Assembly: GCA_031082155.1 (NCBI GenBank)
Contig: JAVHLL010000012.1
Location: forward strand, 18,041-82,040
Direction of reading: 5' to 3'
Origin: Thermodesulfovibrionales bacterium
GTDB taxonomy: Bacteria > Nitrospirota > Thermodesulfovibrionia > Thermodesulfovibrionales > SM23-35
Length of the DNA stretch: 64,000 bases
Positions 24,725 to 33,572 of the stretch are shown here, one piece after another; the stretch's first letter is position 1, and each line of letters opens with the position of its first letter. The notes under the pieces were generated by a model. It was not told the DNA's origin, made no database searches, and was given only the letters and a program-made list of their open reading frames with translations. The translations under genes were made by a program, and so were the position numbers.

Positions 24725-25159
24725 CTACCCAGTCCTCACCACGAGAACAGAACAGGGTGCATGGTTTACGACTTTGGATGCAACGCTCCCCATAAAAAAC
24801 CTCGTAGCCTTGCCTCCCAACCCCCGGCTCCCTATGATGATCAGGTCTGTCTTCTCCTTCTCTGCCACACGGATAATTTCGTCTGCCGCAGATATTGATG
24901 AGGCAAGAGTAGTCTTCGCGGCAACCCCTGCTTTCCCCAGGATTTTCTGTGCCTGATCGAGTGCATCCTCTGCACGTTTCTTCATGCTCTTATTCAGACT
25001 GTCCATTGCCCTTGCAGAGATCTCAAGGTCCATACCGGGAACAAACGGGGTAACGGTTATCAGGTGTATTGCTGCGTTCTTGGTTTTCGCATATTCCGAG
25101 GCGACCTTAATCCCTTCCATCGAATATTTCGATCCGTCTACCGGTACCAGTATCTTCAT
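24725..25159 (-). CDS. Universal stress protein A family, cassette copy 1
   Basis: A 144-residue UspA-fold protein: ILVPVDGSKYSMEGIKVA at the N-terminus and the ATP-binding loop GSRGLGGKATRFFMGSVAS (the G-x2-G-x9-G-S pattern) near the C-terminus. This suggests the nucleotide-binding subclass. It is close in sequence to the protein at 27583-28017. It is the last gene of a TauE / membrane protein / USP cassette and is followed by a terminator. Confidence 0.92.
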   Translation of the reverse strand: MKILVPVDGSKYSMEGIKVASEYAKTKNAAIHLITVTPFVPGMDLEISARAMDSLNKSMKKRAEDALDQAQKILGKAGVAAKTTLASSISAADEIIRVAEKEKTDLIIIGSRGLGGKATRFFMGSVASKVVNHAPCSVLVVRTG

Positions 25160-25193
25160 CGTATCCCTCCTTCCGTTTTTCGTATGACGGACA

Positions 25194-25907
25194 TTAGACT
25201 TCTTTCTTATGTTTGGCTTTTGTCATAGTCAGACCTATCCCTTCAAAAATGAAGAATATAGCGAACCCCCACCACATGGTATAGGCGACGTAGAAGACCA
25301 GAAGACCCGTCATCAGGCCGGCTTTTTCTCGTACTTGCACTGCATCGACCTGATAAAAATTATATGCTGTTTCTACCGTTTTTTTCATCACATCAGAGAC
25401 TATCTTTGCTTCCTCAACCATCTTTTGCTTTTTAAATGCTTTTTCCATCTTGGTGAGTGCAGCATGCCAGTCCTTCAGAACTTCTTTTTCATTGTATCCA
25501 TACAGGGAGGACACCTTGGCGCCGTCATTATGGTACATGGCATCCGCATCGTTCAACACTGCAGCCATAGTCTTTCCAAGGTCTCCTGCTATTTTCAATT
25601 CCGTTCCCTGGACTTCAACCTGTGCGCCAACCGTGGTAAAAAGCTTTGCCGTATTTTCGACAGTTTCGGGCTTGTCAAGGGTTATGCTGACTGAAACCAT
25701 TTTACCCATAAATTTTTCGTTGCTTTTTGCAACCTTGGGGATAAAATAGGATGAGCCTTTGGCAAGCGTGTTGAACATTTCATCTGCATATTGCAGTCCG
25801 TTTCTGCCCTGACCGAATATCGGAGAAAAAATAAGGAACAGGACAATCCAGAATGATATGGCAAGGACAATCCCGATACCCAAGTGCCCTTTATGTGTTC
25901 CGGCCAT
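25194..25907 (-). CDS. Two-helix membrane protein of the TauE cassette, copy 1
   Basis: A 237-residue protein with an N-terminal helix (about 11-30, IGIVLAISFWIVLFLIFSPIF) and a C-terminal helix (about 196-225, LLVFYVAYTMWWGFAIFFIF). The roughly 165-residue region between them is predicted extracytoplasmic and alpha/beta. A basic KAKHKKEV tail ends the protein. I do not recognise a named family. The copy at 28033-28800 has the same layout with a longer middle. It starts 1 bp after the TauE stop, so an obligate partner of the permease is likely by inference. Confidence 0.78.
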   Translation of the reverse strand: MAGTHKGHLGIGIVLAISFWIVLFLIFSPIFGQGRNGLQYADEMFNTLAKGSSYFIPKVAKSNEKFMGKMVSVSITLDKPETVENTAKLFTTVGAQVEVQGTELKIAGDLGKTMAAVLNDADAMYHNDGAKVSSLYGYNEKEVLKDWHAALTKMEKAFKKQKMVEEAKIVSDVMKKTVETAYNFYQVDAVQVREKAGLMTGLLVFYVAYTMWWGFAIFFIFEGIGLTMTKAKHKKEV

Positions 25908-25908
25908 T

Positions 25909-27165
25909 TTATCCCTCCTCTCTTAATTTGCCGATGTTCATGAAAAATTTACTCAGCACCCAGAAGCCGAAGAATCCGACGACAATCCAGAAGATGATAT
26001 TTCCGACAAATTCTATGTTGTTCACAAGCGACTTGTTCAGATTGATGTATTCAAGTTCTGTCATCTTCTTTGGCAGGGTCGAGGCCCTGTTCACAAAACC
26101 GGCAATAATCGACATGGCATAGAATCCCCTGATATGGATACCCTTGACGACCTTTGTCGTAAGGGCTCCGACCTGAATGCCGATCAGTGAACCAAGAAGC
26201 ATCCCCATCGCAAGTGTATAGAAGACATACCCGTAAATCGCATATTGGACGATTGATGCCAGGCCTGCGGTGAATATAATCTGAAGGATATCGGTTCCGA
26301 CTGTTGTCATAGAGGAAACACCAAAAATGTAAACAAACATCGGGAAGGTGACAAAGCCTCCACCTACGCCCATAATAGCTGCGAGCATACCGACGATAAC
26401 GCCGCCGATTGCAACAAAAAGCCAGGATATTCTTCTTCCGCCGAAGTCTTCATCAAAGGTTATCATGGGCGGTATGTTGATCTTCTGGATATTGACGGCC
26501 AGGGAAGTCATACCCGATGGCCCCCCGTGGGCGTCGTGTCCCCCGCCGCCGCCACCCGCCTGTTTCCTTGTTGATCTGATAAAGTCAATAAGGGCATAAA
26601 AACCAAGGAAACCGAGCAATACGGCATAGACCGTACTGATAAAGGCTTCACTTAATAAGGGGTCTTTGTTATATAACCCTTTATTAATCGCACCGCCAAT
26701 AAAGGTACCACCGCTGGATCCTACAAGAAATGCAATAGCAAGCTTAACGGAAACGTTACCAAGTTTTCTGTGAACAGTAGTTCCCATGATAGCCTTTGCA
26801 AAAATATGGAAAACGTCTGTTCCGACTGCAAGGATCCCTTTTACCCCCGCAGCCATGAGTGCAGGGGTAATAATAAATCCTCCCCCTGCACCGATACAAC
26901 CGGTGATAAGACCGGCAGCGAGACCGACTGCAATAGATACTATAAAAATAGTTGTCGTATAATGCGCAGGGGCATATGCGGTTTTTCCGCCCAGCATATC
27001 TGCCGCAGTTGTCAGAGAAACAGCGAGTATCGGCAGAAGAAGAATGAAGAGGATTAAGAGTTTCTTGCGATTCTTTATGATACTCATCGAAACTTCGTAG
27101 TCCCATTTAGCATGAGCTATACTGGCTGCCTTGAGAAATTCGTAAAGCTGTCTTGGGAAACCCAT
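25909..27165 (-). CDS. TauE/SafE family anion permease, cassette copy 1
   Basis: A 418-residue membrane protein with about eight hydrophobic segments in two halves. Each half contains a Gly-rich signature (GLAAGLITGCIGAGGGFIITPALMAAG split over positions about 78-105, and GMLAAIMGVGGGFVTFPMFV in the second half). A Gly/His loop (GGGGGHDAHGG) joins the halves. The first 50 residues are an amphipathic lead-in followed by a helix. TauE/SafE proteins move sulfite or organosulfonates; sulfur-compound export is the default inference. It is nearly identical to the paralogue at 28803-30059. Confidence 0.87.
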   Translation of the reverse strand: MGFPRQLYEFLKAASIAHAKWDYEVSMSIIKNRKKLLILFILLLPILAVSLTTAADMLGGKTAYAPAHYTTTIFIVSIAVGLAAGLITGCIGAGGGFIITPALMAAGVKGILAVGTDVFHIFAKAIMGTTVHRKLGNVSVKLAIAFLVGSSGGTFIGGAINKGLYNKDPLLSEAFISTVYAVLLGFLGFYALIDFIRSTRKQAGGGGGGHDAHGGPSGMTSLAVNIQKINIPPMITFDEDFGGRRISWLFVAIGGVIVGMLAAIMGVGGGFVTFPMFVYIFGVSSMTTVGTDILQIIFTAGLASIVQYAIYGYVFYTLAMGMLLGSLIGIQVGALTTKVVKGIHIRGFYAMSIIAGFVNRASTLPKKMTELEYINLNKSLVNNIEFVGNIIFWIVVGFFGFWVLSKFFMNIGKLREEG

Positions 27166-27520
27166 ATCATGACCTCCTTTTATCTTATTCTCTTATAAGA
27201 CTAAACATAATTCCTTATAAGCTTTCCTTACCTTCACCTCCTCTCCCGATAAAGTTCAGATAAGTATTCATAAGATTATAGGCAGTATCGTTAAGTTTTC
27301 TTCCCTATGAATATGGCAATCATCATTATCTCATGTCTTTATGACTTTTATGCCCAAGGCAATATATATAGATAAAGCAATGAATGTCAAGAGATTTATT
27401 TTCTCCCCGATTACCCTGATTATTCGTGTACCCTAATTTATCAGGAATACCTTAATTGAATAATTATTGTTTATTTTATTTGCTGTTTTTAATTTACAGG
27501 TATGCTTGAATCAAAAAAAG
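27166..27520. other. Intercassette spacer upstream of TauE copy 1
   Basis: 355 bp, strongly A/T-rich, with no open frame that I can support. It lies between the terminator of cassette 2 and the start of cassette 1, so it probably holds the independent promoter of cassette 1. A good Shine-Dalgarno (AGGAGG on the minus strand) lies just before 27165. I could not identify a convincing -35/-10 pair. Confidence 0.5.
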
Positions 27521-27549
27521 AGAAAGGGCTTCCTTCAGAAGCCCTTTCT
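27521..27549. terminator. Intrinsic terminator after cassette 2 USP gene
   Basis: A 12-bp perfect stem AGAAAGGGCTTC / GAAGCCCTTTCT with loop CTTCA and A/T runs on both flanks. It ends the second cassette on the minus strand. Confidence 0.88.
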
Positions 27550-27582
27550 TCAGTGAGGAGGGGGAAAAACAATCTGGAAATT

Positions 27583-28017
27583 TTATACTTTTTTCACAAC
27601 AAGAACCGAACATAAGGCATGGCCGACTACCTTCGAAGCCACGCTTCCCATGAAAAACCGCGTAGCCTTTCCTCCCAGTCCTTTGCTGCCGATGACAATA
27701 AGGTCCATTTTCTTCTTCTCGGCAACTTCAAGTATCTCATTCGCTGGAGAGCCGGAAGACATGAGAATGGTTTTGACTGATACCCCCTCTGCCTGGAACA
27801 TCGCCGCTGCCTTCTCAAGCACTTCCTCTCCCCTGCGCTTCATACTCACATTTACGCTATCTGCTTCCTTTGCAGAAAGTTCAAGGTCAAGGCCGGCAAG
27901 GAAAGGGGTTACCGTCATAAGATGAATTTCTGCTTTTTTAGTTTTAGCAAAATCAAGTGCTGCTTTGACAGCGTCCATCGAATATTTTGATCCGTCTACC
28001 GGTACGAGTATATTCAT
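27583..28017 (-). CDS. Universal stress protein A family, cassette copy 2
   Basis: A 144-residue UspA protein with ILVPVDGSKYSMDAVKAA and the ATP loop GSKGLGGKATRFFMGSVAS. It has the same length as the protein at 24725-25159 and aligns with it along its whole length. It lies 15 bp downstream of the two-helix membrane protein and before a terminator. It is likely cotranscribed with the permease genes and could act as their nucleotide-responsive partner, but nothing in the sequence shows contact. Confidence 0.92.
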   Translation of the reverse strand: MNILVPVDGSKYSMDAVKAALDFAKTKKAEIHLMTVTPFLAGLDLELSAKEADSVNVSMKRRGEEVLEKAAAMFQAEGVSVKTILMSSGSPANEILEVAEKKKMDLIVIGSKGLGGKATRFFMGSVASKVVGHALCSVLVVKKV

Positions 28018-28032
28018 TCTCTCTCTCCTTCC

Positions 28033-28800
28033 TTAGACTTCCTTCTTAACTTTGGCTTTCTTCATGCTGAGTCCCAATCCCTCAAAGATGAAGAAGATCG
28101 CGAAACCCCACCACAAGGTATAGGCCACATAGAAGACCAGGAGAAATGTCATCAGAAAGGCCTTGTCCTTCACCTTTACCGCATCAACCCCATAGAAATT
28201 GTATGAGGCCTCAATCGCCTTCTTGGTAACATCGGATACCATCTTGGCCTCTTCAATCTTTCCTTCCTTCTTGAAAATCTTGTCTATCTTGGGCAAGACA
28301 TTATTCCACTGCCTGAACATCTGTTTCACATCGTCAGTTCCCATTGCCTCTGCGTATTTGGCCTTTATCTTGTCCCCTTCGTTATTAAACATCGCATCTG
28401 CATCCTCCAACGCCGCCTTCAGTACCAGCCCCAGGTCTCCTTCTATCTTTAATTCAATCCCATTGACTTCAACCTTCACTCCGGGGTTAAGCGTAAACAG
28501 CTTAGATGCCCGTTGGGCCCTCTGTTCAGATTCTCCCGGCTTATCTTCAGGCTTATCCATCTTGATAGTCGCTGAAAACATTCTCCCCATAAACTTCTCG
28601 TTGCTTTTCACAACCTTCGGGATAAAATACGATGAGCCCTTCGCGAGCTGGTTGAACATCTCATCAGCCCACTGTAATCCATTCTGCGGCTGCCCGTCTG
28701 CAGTTTTCGGGAAAATAGGTGAAAACATCAGAAACAATACCACAAAAAAGGAGAGGGCCATAACTATCCCGAGACCCATATGTTTCTTTGCCTGTGCCAT
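28033..28800 (-). CDS. Two-helix membrane protein of the TauE cassette, copy 2
   Basis: A 255-residue protein. The ATG at 28800 is preferred because GAGGAGGGATAAAA directly precedes it; the 19 codons upstream overlap the permease gene. The N-terminal helix (LGIVMALSFFVVLFLMFSPIF) and C-terminal helix (LLVFYVAYTLWWGFAIFFIF) match the paralogue at 25194-25907. Insertions in the middle (KPEDKPGESEQRAQR and an acidic KAKYAEAMGTDD stretch) account for its extra length. The family is not recognised. Confidence 0.78.
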   Translation of the reverse strand: MAQAKKHMGLGIVMALSFFVVLFLMFSPIFPKTADGQPQNGLQWADEMFNQLAKGSSYFIPKVVKSNEKFMGRMFSATIKMDKPEDKPGESEQRAQRASKLFTLNPGVKVEVNGIELKIEGDLGLVLKAALEDADAMFNNEGDKIKAKYAEAMGTDDVKQMFRQWNNVLPKIDKIFKKEGKIEEAKMVSDVTKKAIEASYNFYGVDAVKVKDKAFLMTFLLVFYVAYTLWWGFAIFFIFEGLGLSMKKAKVKKEV

Positions 28801-28802
28801 TT

Positions 28803-30059
28803 TTATCCCTCCTCTCTTAACTTTCCGATGTTTGCAAAAAACTTGCTGATGACCCAAAAGCCGAAGAATCCGACGACGATCCAGAAGATGATATTCCCGA
28901 TAAATTCTATGTTTGTGGTCAGCGTCTTATCCATGTTGATATATTCAAGTTCTGTCAGCTTCTTCGGAAGGGTCGAGGCCCTGTTAATAAAACCGGCAAT
29001 GATCGACATCGCATAGAATCCCCTGATATGGATACCCTTGACGACTTTTGTCGTGAGCGCTCCGACCTGGATCCCGATCAGTGAACCAATCAGCATGCCC
29101 ATTGCAAGGGTATAGAACACATAGCCGTAAATAGCATACTGGGCTATGGACGCAAGACCTGCGGTGAAGATAATCTGGAGGATATCCGTACCGACTGTGG
29201 TTGCTGTTGAAACGCCGAAGATGTAGACAAACATCGGGAAGGTGACAAAACCACCGCCGACACCCATAATCGCTGCGAGCATGCCGACAATCACACCGCC
29301 TATTGCTACAAAAAGCCAGGAGATCCTTCTTCCACCAAAGTCTTCATCAAAGGTTATCATGGGTGGGATGTTGATCTTCTGGATATTGACAGCCAGGGAA
29401 GTCATACCCGAAGGCCCTCCGTGTGCATCGTGTCCCCCGCCGCCACCCGCAGCCGGTTTCCTCGTTGACTTGATAAAATCAGCCATTGCATAAAAACCGA
29501 GGAACCCAAGCAATACGGCATACACCGTACTGATAAAAGCTTCACTCAATAAGGGGTCTTTATTATAGAGTGTTTTGTTGATCCAACCGCCAATAAAGGT
29601 ACCACCGCTTGACCCGACAAGAAAAGCGATTGCAAGCTTTACGGAAACATTCCCGAGTTTCTTGTGAACAGTAGTTCCCATAATTGCCTTTGCAAAGATA
29701 TGGAAAACATCTGTTCCGACTGCAAGGATCCCTTTTACCCCCGCAGCCATGAGTGCAGGGGTGATAATAAACCCTCCCCCTGCACCAATACAACCGGTGA
29801 TAAGACCGGCAGCAAGACCAACCGCGATCGAGACGACGAAAATGGTAGTCGTATAGTGCGCGGGCGCATATGCTGTCTTCCCTCCTATCATGTCTGCTGC
29901 CGTCGTGAGCGACACAGCGAGTATCGGCAGCGTGAGGATCAGCAGGACAAGAAGTTTCTTCCGGTTTTTGATAATACTCATTGAAACTTCATAATCCCAT
30001 TTCGCATGAGCCATACTGGCTGCTTTGAGAAATTCGTACGTCTGTCTTCCAAAACCCAT
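28803..30059 (-). CDS. TauE/SafE family anion permease, cassette copy 2
   Basis: A 418-residue permease. The ATG at 30059 is preferred: AAGGAGGG lies 6-8 bp upstream and the N-terminus MGFGRQTYEFLKAAS then aligns with the paralogue's MGFPRQLYEFLKAAS. Both Gly-rich signatures and the GGGGHDAHGG loop are present. It follows the GntR regulator gene by 33 bp and is followed within 2 bp by the two-helix protein. Probable substrate class: sulfite or another sulfur anion, by family inference. Confidence 0.87.
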   Translation of the reverse strand: MGFGRQTYEFLKAASMAHAKWDYEVSMSIIKNRKKLLVLLILTLPILAVSLTTAADMIGGKTAYAPAHYTTTIFVVSIAVGLAAGLITGCIGAGGGFIITPALMAAGVKGILAVGTDVFHIFAKAIMGTTVHKKLGNVSVKLAIAFLVGSSGGTFIGGWINKTLYNKDPLLSEAFISTVYAVLLGFLGFYAMADFIKSTRKPAAGGGGGHDAHGGPSGMTSLAVNIQKINIPPMITFDEDFGGRRISWLFVAIGGVIVGMLAAIMGVGGGFVTFPMFVYIFGVSTATTVGTDILQIIFTAGLASIAQYAIYGYVFYTLAMGMLIGSLIGIQVGALTTKVVKGIHIRGFYAMSIIAGFINRASTLPKKLTELEYINMDKTLTTNIEFIGNIIFWIVVGFFGFWVISKFFANIGKLREEG

Positions 30060-30092
30060 TTCATTTCCCTCCTTTTGTAAAATCTGCACCTG

Positions 30093-30830
30093 TCACTTTA
30101 TCCTTTCAAATTCCATCTGAAATTTATGTTTCCTGCCATAACCGGCCACCCTGGTATACGCAACCGGGGTCCCGTCGGAACTAACCAGTGTTCTGCTCAT
30201 GAGCAGTGCGGGAGAACCTTCTTTCATGTTCAGCACACCGGCAATTTCTCTCTGAATTTCGGTTGCTTCCATTGTCTGAAGAACTCTGAATATCTTTTTC
30301 GTCCCTTTCTCTTCTATCAGGTCATACAGCGACCTGGCAGCGATATCTACTTCTTCTATATCAGGGAAGACAAAGGCAGGTATAAAAATCTCTTCATAAA
30401 ACGGCTCGTCTTCAACAAATTTCCTGCAGGCGAAATAATATACCGGTTCATCCGTTTCGAGCAATGGCCTGACACTTTCGGGGGCTTCCCTGAGCTCCCT
30501 CCGCATGATTTCTTTCTGCACTTTCACCTCCTCTCCAAATATATCGTCTGTTACACTCGTTCTCATGACTATGCCGAGTTGGGGAAGCGTATAGGTTACA
30601 AAGGTTCCCTTTCCCTGTTGTCTTTTCAGATATCTTTCCCTTACGAGTTCCTGTATCGCCTCCCGGACAGTTACCTTACTCACGTCATAAATCTTGCAGA
30701 GTTCATCCTCTGTCGGGATCTGTGTGCCGGGCGGCCATTCCCCGCTCTCGATCTTTTCGGTCAGGATCGAATAGATCTGCACATAGAGTTTTTCCTTGCT
30801 GCCCCTGTCTACTGTTTTCTCAATCCTCAT
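30093..30830 (-). CDS. GntR/HutC-family transcriptional regulator (UTRA domain)
   Basis: A 245-residue regulator. The GntR winged helix occupies about 10-75 (IYSILTEKIESGEWPPGTQIPTEDELCKIYDVSKVTVREAIQELV, shown here in outline only), and the UTRA ligand domain about 95-240 (PALLMSRTLVSSDGTPVAYTRV). It is transcribed in the same direction as the downstream TauE cassette and 33 bp from it, so it is the obvious candidate regulator of the cassette and perhaps of its duplicate. A 7-bp inverted repeat CATGTCT / AGACATG lies upstream at 30844-30883. Confidence 0.9.
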   Translation of the reverse strand: MRIEKTVDRGSKEKLYVQIYSILTEKIESGEWPPGTQIPTEDELCKIYDVSKVTVREAIQELVRERYLKRQQGKGTFVTYTLPQLGIVMRTSVTDDIFGEEVKVQKEIMRRELREAPESVRPLLETDEPVYYFACRKFVEDEPFYEEIFIPAFVFPDIEEVDIAARSLYDLIEEKGTKKIFRVLQTMEATEIQREIAGVLNMKEGSPALLMSRTLVSSDGTPVAYTRVAGYGRKHKFQMEFERIK

Positions 30831-31030
30831 ATGCTTAGAAATTCATGTCTTTATAATCTTTCCTCTAAAAAGCAATAGACATGCCAATTATGTAACTAAT
30901 TGTTTTTTATGTTTAATTATTTCTATTGAGAGAGGAACTGCAATATTTTGATGCGAAGGAAACAGGGAGTTAAATTATTTTCAGGGTATCCCAGATGTGC
31001 AACATTATGCTGCACTGCAACATTTTTATG

Positions 31031-32323
31031 CTATTTAAGCTCTTTTAATTTCCTCTGGAGCTGCTGGCGATGGACACCGAGCAGGAGTGCGGCTTTGGTA
31101 ATATTTCCTCCCGATTTCTGGAGGGCGTCCCAGATTAATTCCTTTTCGACGCTCAGGAGCGTTTCCCGCAGTTTTGGAGTCGGGGTTACCTTCTGAGAGG
31201 GTGTCTGCTGCATATGTGCAGGCAGGTCTGCAGGGAGGACCTGCTGGCTGCCTGCAAAAGATATGGCATGCTCAATAATATTTTCGAGTTCGCGCACATT
31301 CCCGGGATAGGCATAGTGCATCAGGATATTCATAGCTTCGTCACTGACGCCCTTTACCAAGAGGTCTTTCCTCTTGCTTGAATGCTTCTCCAAAAAGTGC
31401 TGGACGAGCACCTGAATATCTTCCAGCCTTTCGCGCAGGGGCGGAAGGTGGATATTGATGACATTCAGACGGTAGAAAAGGTCCTCCCGGAACAGCCCTT
31501 TCCTGATCGAATCGACAAGGTCCCTGTGTGAAGCGGATATGATGCGCAGATCTACCCTCATCGGTTTGCTCCCTCCGATCCGCATCACCTCTCCTTCCTG
31601 AAGCACTCTCAGTATCTTCACCTGAAAGAGTGGTGACACATCGCCGATCTCGTCAAAAAAAACCGTCCCGCCGTCTGAGAATTCAAGAAGGCCTTTTTTT
31701 GTATAGTTAGCCCCGGTAAAAGCGCCCCGTTCAAACCCGAAGAGTTCGGATTCCAGAAGGGTATCAGGAATTGCGCTGCAGTTGATCACTCCAAAGGAAT
31801 TGTCGTGTCTCGGACTCCATTTATGGATTGACCGTGCAACAAGCTCCTTTCCTGTACCGCTCTCGCCGGTTATCAGAACGTGGCTCTCGCTTGCCGCCGC
31901 TTTCTTGATCAACCCATACACAGCCTGCATGGATGGACTGGTGCCCATAGTTTCGTCAAAGCCGTAGTCATGGGTAAGTATCTTCTTCTTGTGTTTATTG
32001 ATGATCTCGTTCAACACTTCGATGCTGAGTGGTTTTTCGAGGAAGTCGCTTGCGCCGAGCTTTATCGCTTCAACCGCTTTCTTTACATCCGGTTTTGCAA
32101 AGGCTATGACCGGAATATACCGCCTCAGTTCGAGTAATTTCTTTTGCCAGGCCCTGCTGTCAAGGTCCAGAAGGGCAATATCATATTTGAGGGGGTTCAC
32201 AGAATCAGTGCTGATCGAAATATTCCGCTGTTTCAGCTTCAGCCTGTTTATCGCGCTCTTGAGAGATTGAAAGAGGTCTGCCACCTCTCTTGATTCATCG
32301 GTAACAACAAGGATATTACGCAT
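31031..32323 (-). CDS. Sigma-54-dependent response regulator (receiver-AAA+-Fis)
   Basis: A 430-residue NtrC-type activator. The receiver (about 1-115) has the phosphoacceptor Asp in IALLDLDS and Lys in FLEKP, but the N-terminal acidic pair reads TDE, a reduced site. The AAA+ domain (about 130-365) has Walker A GESGTGKE, the sigma-54 contact loop GAFTGA, Walker B GGTVFFDEIGD and YPGNVRELEN. The Fis-type HTH lies at about 395-430 (NITKAALLLGVHRQQLQRKL). No histidine kinase gene is adjacent. A GTGCA...TGCAC repeat lies just past the stop. Confidence 0.94.
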   Translation of the reverse strand: MRNILVVTDESREVADLFQSLKSAINRLKLKQRNISISTDSVNPLKYDIALLDLDSRAWQKKLLELRRYIPVIAFAKPDVKKAVEAIKLGASDFLEKPLSIEVLNEIINKHKKKILTHDYGFDETMGTSPSMQAVYGLIKKAAASESHVLITGESGTGKELVARSIHKWSPRHDNSFGVINCSAIPDTLLESELFGFERGAFTGANYTKKGLLEFSDGGTVFFDEIGDVSPLFQVKILRVLQEGEVMRIGGSKPMRVDLRIISASHRDLVDSIRKGLFREDLFYRLNVINIHLPPLRERLEDIQVLVQHFLEKHSSKRKDLLVKGVSDEAMNILMHYAYPGNVRELENIIEHAISFAGSQQVLPADLPAHMQQTPSQKVTPTPKLRETLLSVEKELIWDALQKSGGNITKAALLLGVHRQQLQRKLKELK

Positions 32324-32371
32324 TCGGTATTGTATACAAATCAGCGGGGAAAAACATAGCCGTGCATACAG

Positions 32372-33511
32372 TCAATTTGCAGGGACAAGCTCAATCAGGG
32401 TGACTTCGGGAGGCGAGAGGAAACGGATCGGCGGTCCCCAGGTCCCTGAACCCCTGCTTACATACAGGCCGGACCGCTCAGAAAGCTCTGCAAAGCCTGC
32501 CTGGGTCGGGTAATAAAGCCAGGTGAGAATGCTGAAAGGGAATATCTGCCCTTTATGGACATGCCCGGACAACTGAAGATCGAAAAGGTCGATTACCTCC
32601 TTATTCACCAGGGGCCTGTGCTTAAGAAAGAGAGTGAAAAGGTTATTCGAAAATCCGGAGAGCAGCTGCTGTTCGGATACTCCATGAAAACCGCCATAGG
32701 CGCTTGCCTGAGTATCATCGACACCGGCTATATTGATCAGTCCCCCGACTGTCTGTCCTTGTCCCTGCAAGAGAGTAAACCCGGCCTTTTCGGTAAATTC
32801 CAGTGCCTGATCAATGCCTGCATAGAATTCATGGTTGCCTGTTATCGCAAATTTGCCGTATCGTGGTTTCACCTCCTGCAGCAGTTCTGCGAGGTGCGAG
32901 AGGTTGTCAATCTGACCGTCAACGAGATCGCCTGTGGATACCAGGATATCAGGGGCCGCTTTCCTCACCGCATCGAGAATTCTTTTTAGCCGCTCTTCTC
33001 TGACAATAAGCCCGATGTGGACATCGGTTATCTGCACTATTTTGATGCTTCCTGCCTCTGCAGGAATCCTGGGAGATTGGATTACTACGGTTTCGGTCCT
33101 GATGTTCCGGGCCTCAAAATATCCATAAATAGCGATGACAATGGAAAATGCAAGGGGGACGAAAAATGCATAGGGAGCGGATACTGCCAGGGACGAAAAA
33201 TTTCTCCTGAGAATGAATCCTGCGGCAGAGACAAGAAGGCGGTAAAAATCGATTACCACTGCGGCAGAGAGAAAGAGAAAGAGGATGCCGAGCCATATGT
33301 ATCCTGTATATGACATCAGGCGGGCAAACGATTCGAACCCCGCCTTTTCCGAGAAACGGACAAGCACCGGAGCGAAGAGCATTATCAGCATGAAGAACCC
33401 TACGCCGAGACTTGCCCGAACACTGAACGCGAACGCTGCCTTTGCTTTCATGAATGCATACAGATGCATGCTGCCGTAAATGAGGAAAAATGTCACGAAA
33501 AAGAGTGTCAT
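32372..33511 (-). CDS. Membrane-anchored metallophosphoesterase
   Basis: A 379-residue protein with about four N-terminal transmembrane helices (residues 1-145) followed by a calcineurin-like phosphoesterase domain. The metal motifs are ITDVHIG, STGDLVDG, ITGNHEFYAG, LFLKHRP and LSGHVHKGQ. It resembles YkuE/YaeI-like enzymes acting on membrane lipids, though the substrate is unknown. It follows the sigma-54 regulator gene on the same strand, with 48 bp between them. Confidence 0.9.
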   Translation of the reverse strand: MTLFFVTFFLIYGSMHLYAFMKAKAAFAFSVRASLGVGFFMLIMLFAPVLVRFSEKAGFESFARLMSYTGYIWLGILFLFLSAAVVIDFYRLLVSAAGFILRRNFSSLAVSAPYAFFVPLAFSIVIAIYGYFEARNIRTETVVIQSPRIPAEAGSIKIVQITDVHIGLIVREERLKRILDAVRKAAPDILVSTGDLVDGQIDNLSHLAELLQEVKPRYGKFAITGNHEFYAGIDQALEFTEKAGFTLLQGQGQTVGGLINIAGVDDTQASAYGGFHGVSEQQLLSGFSNNLFTLFLKHRPLVNKEVIDLFDLQLSGHVHKGQIFPFSILTWLYYPTQAGFAELSERSGLYVSRGSGTWGPPIRFLSPPEVTLIELVPAN

Positions 33512-33572
33512 GGCAATTTACCGTTATTCTTTAAATAATACACTGAATCCCTGAAAACATTTCTCATCCACT

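Noticed and set aside
30996..31014. GTGCA...TGCAC repeat and repeated TGCAACATT next to the sigma-54 regulator as an enhancer site
   Set aside because: It lies downstream of that gene and not in front of an obvious sigma-54 promoter; I could not find a GG-N10-GC pair to support it.
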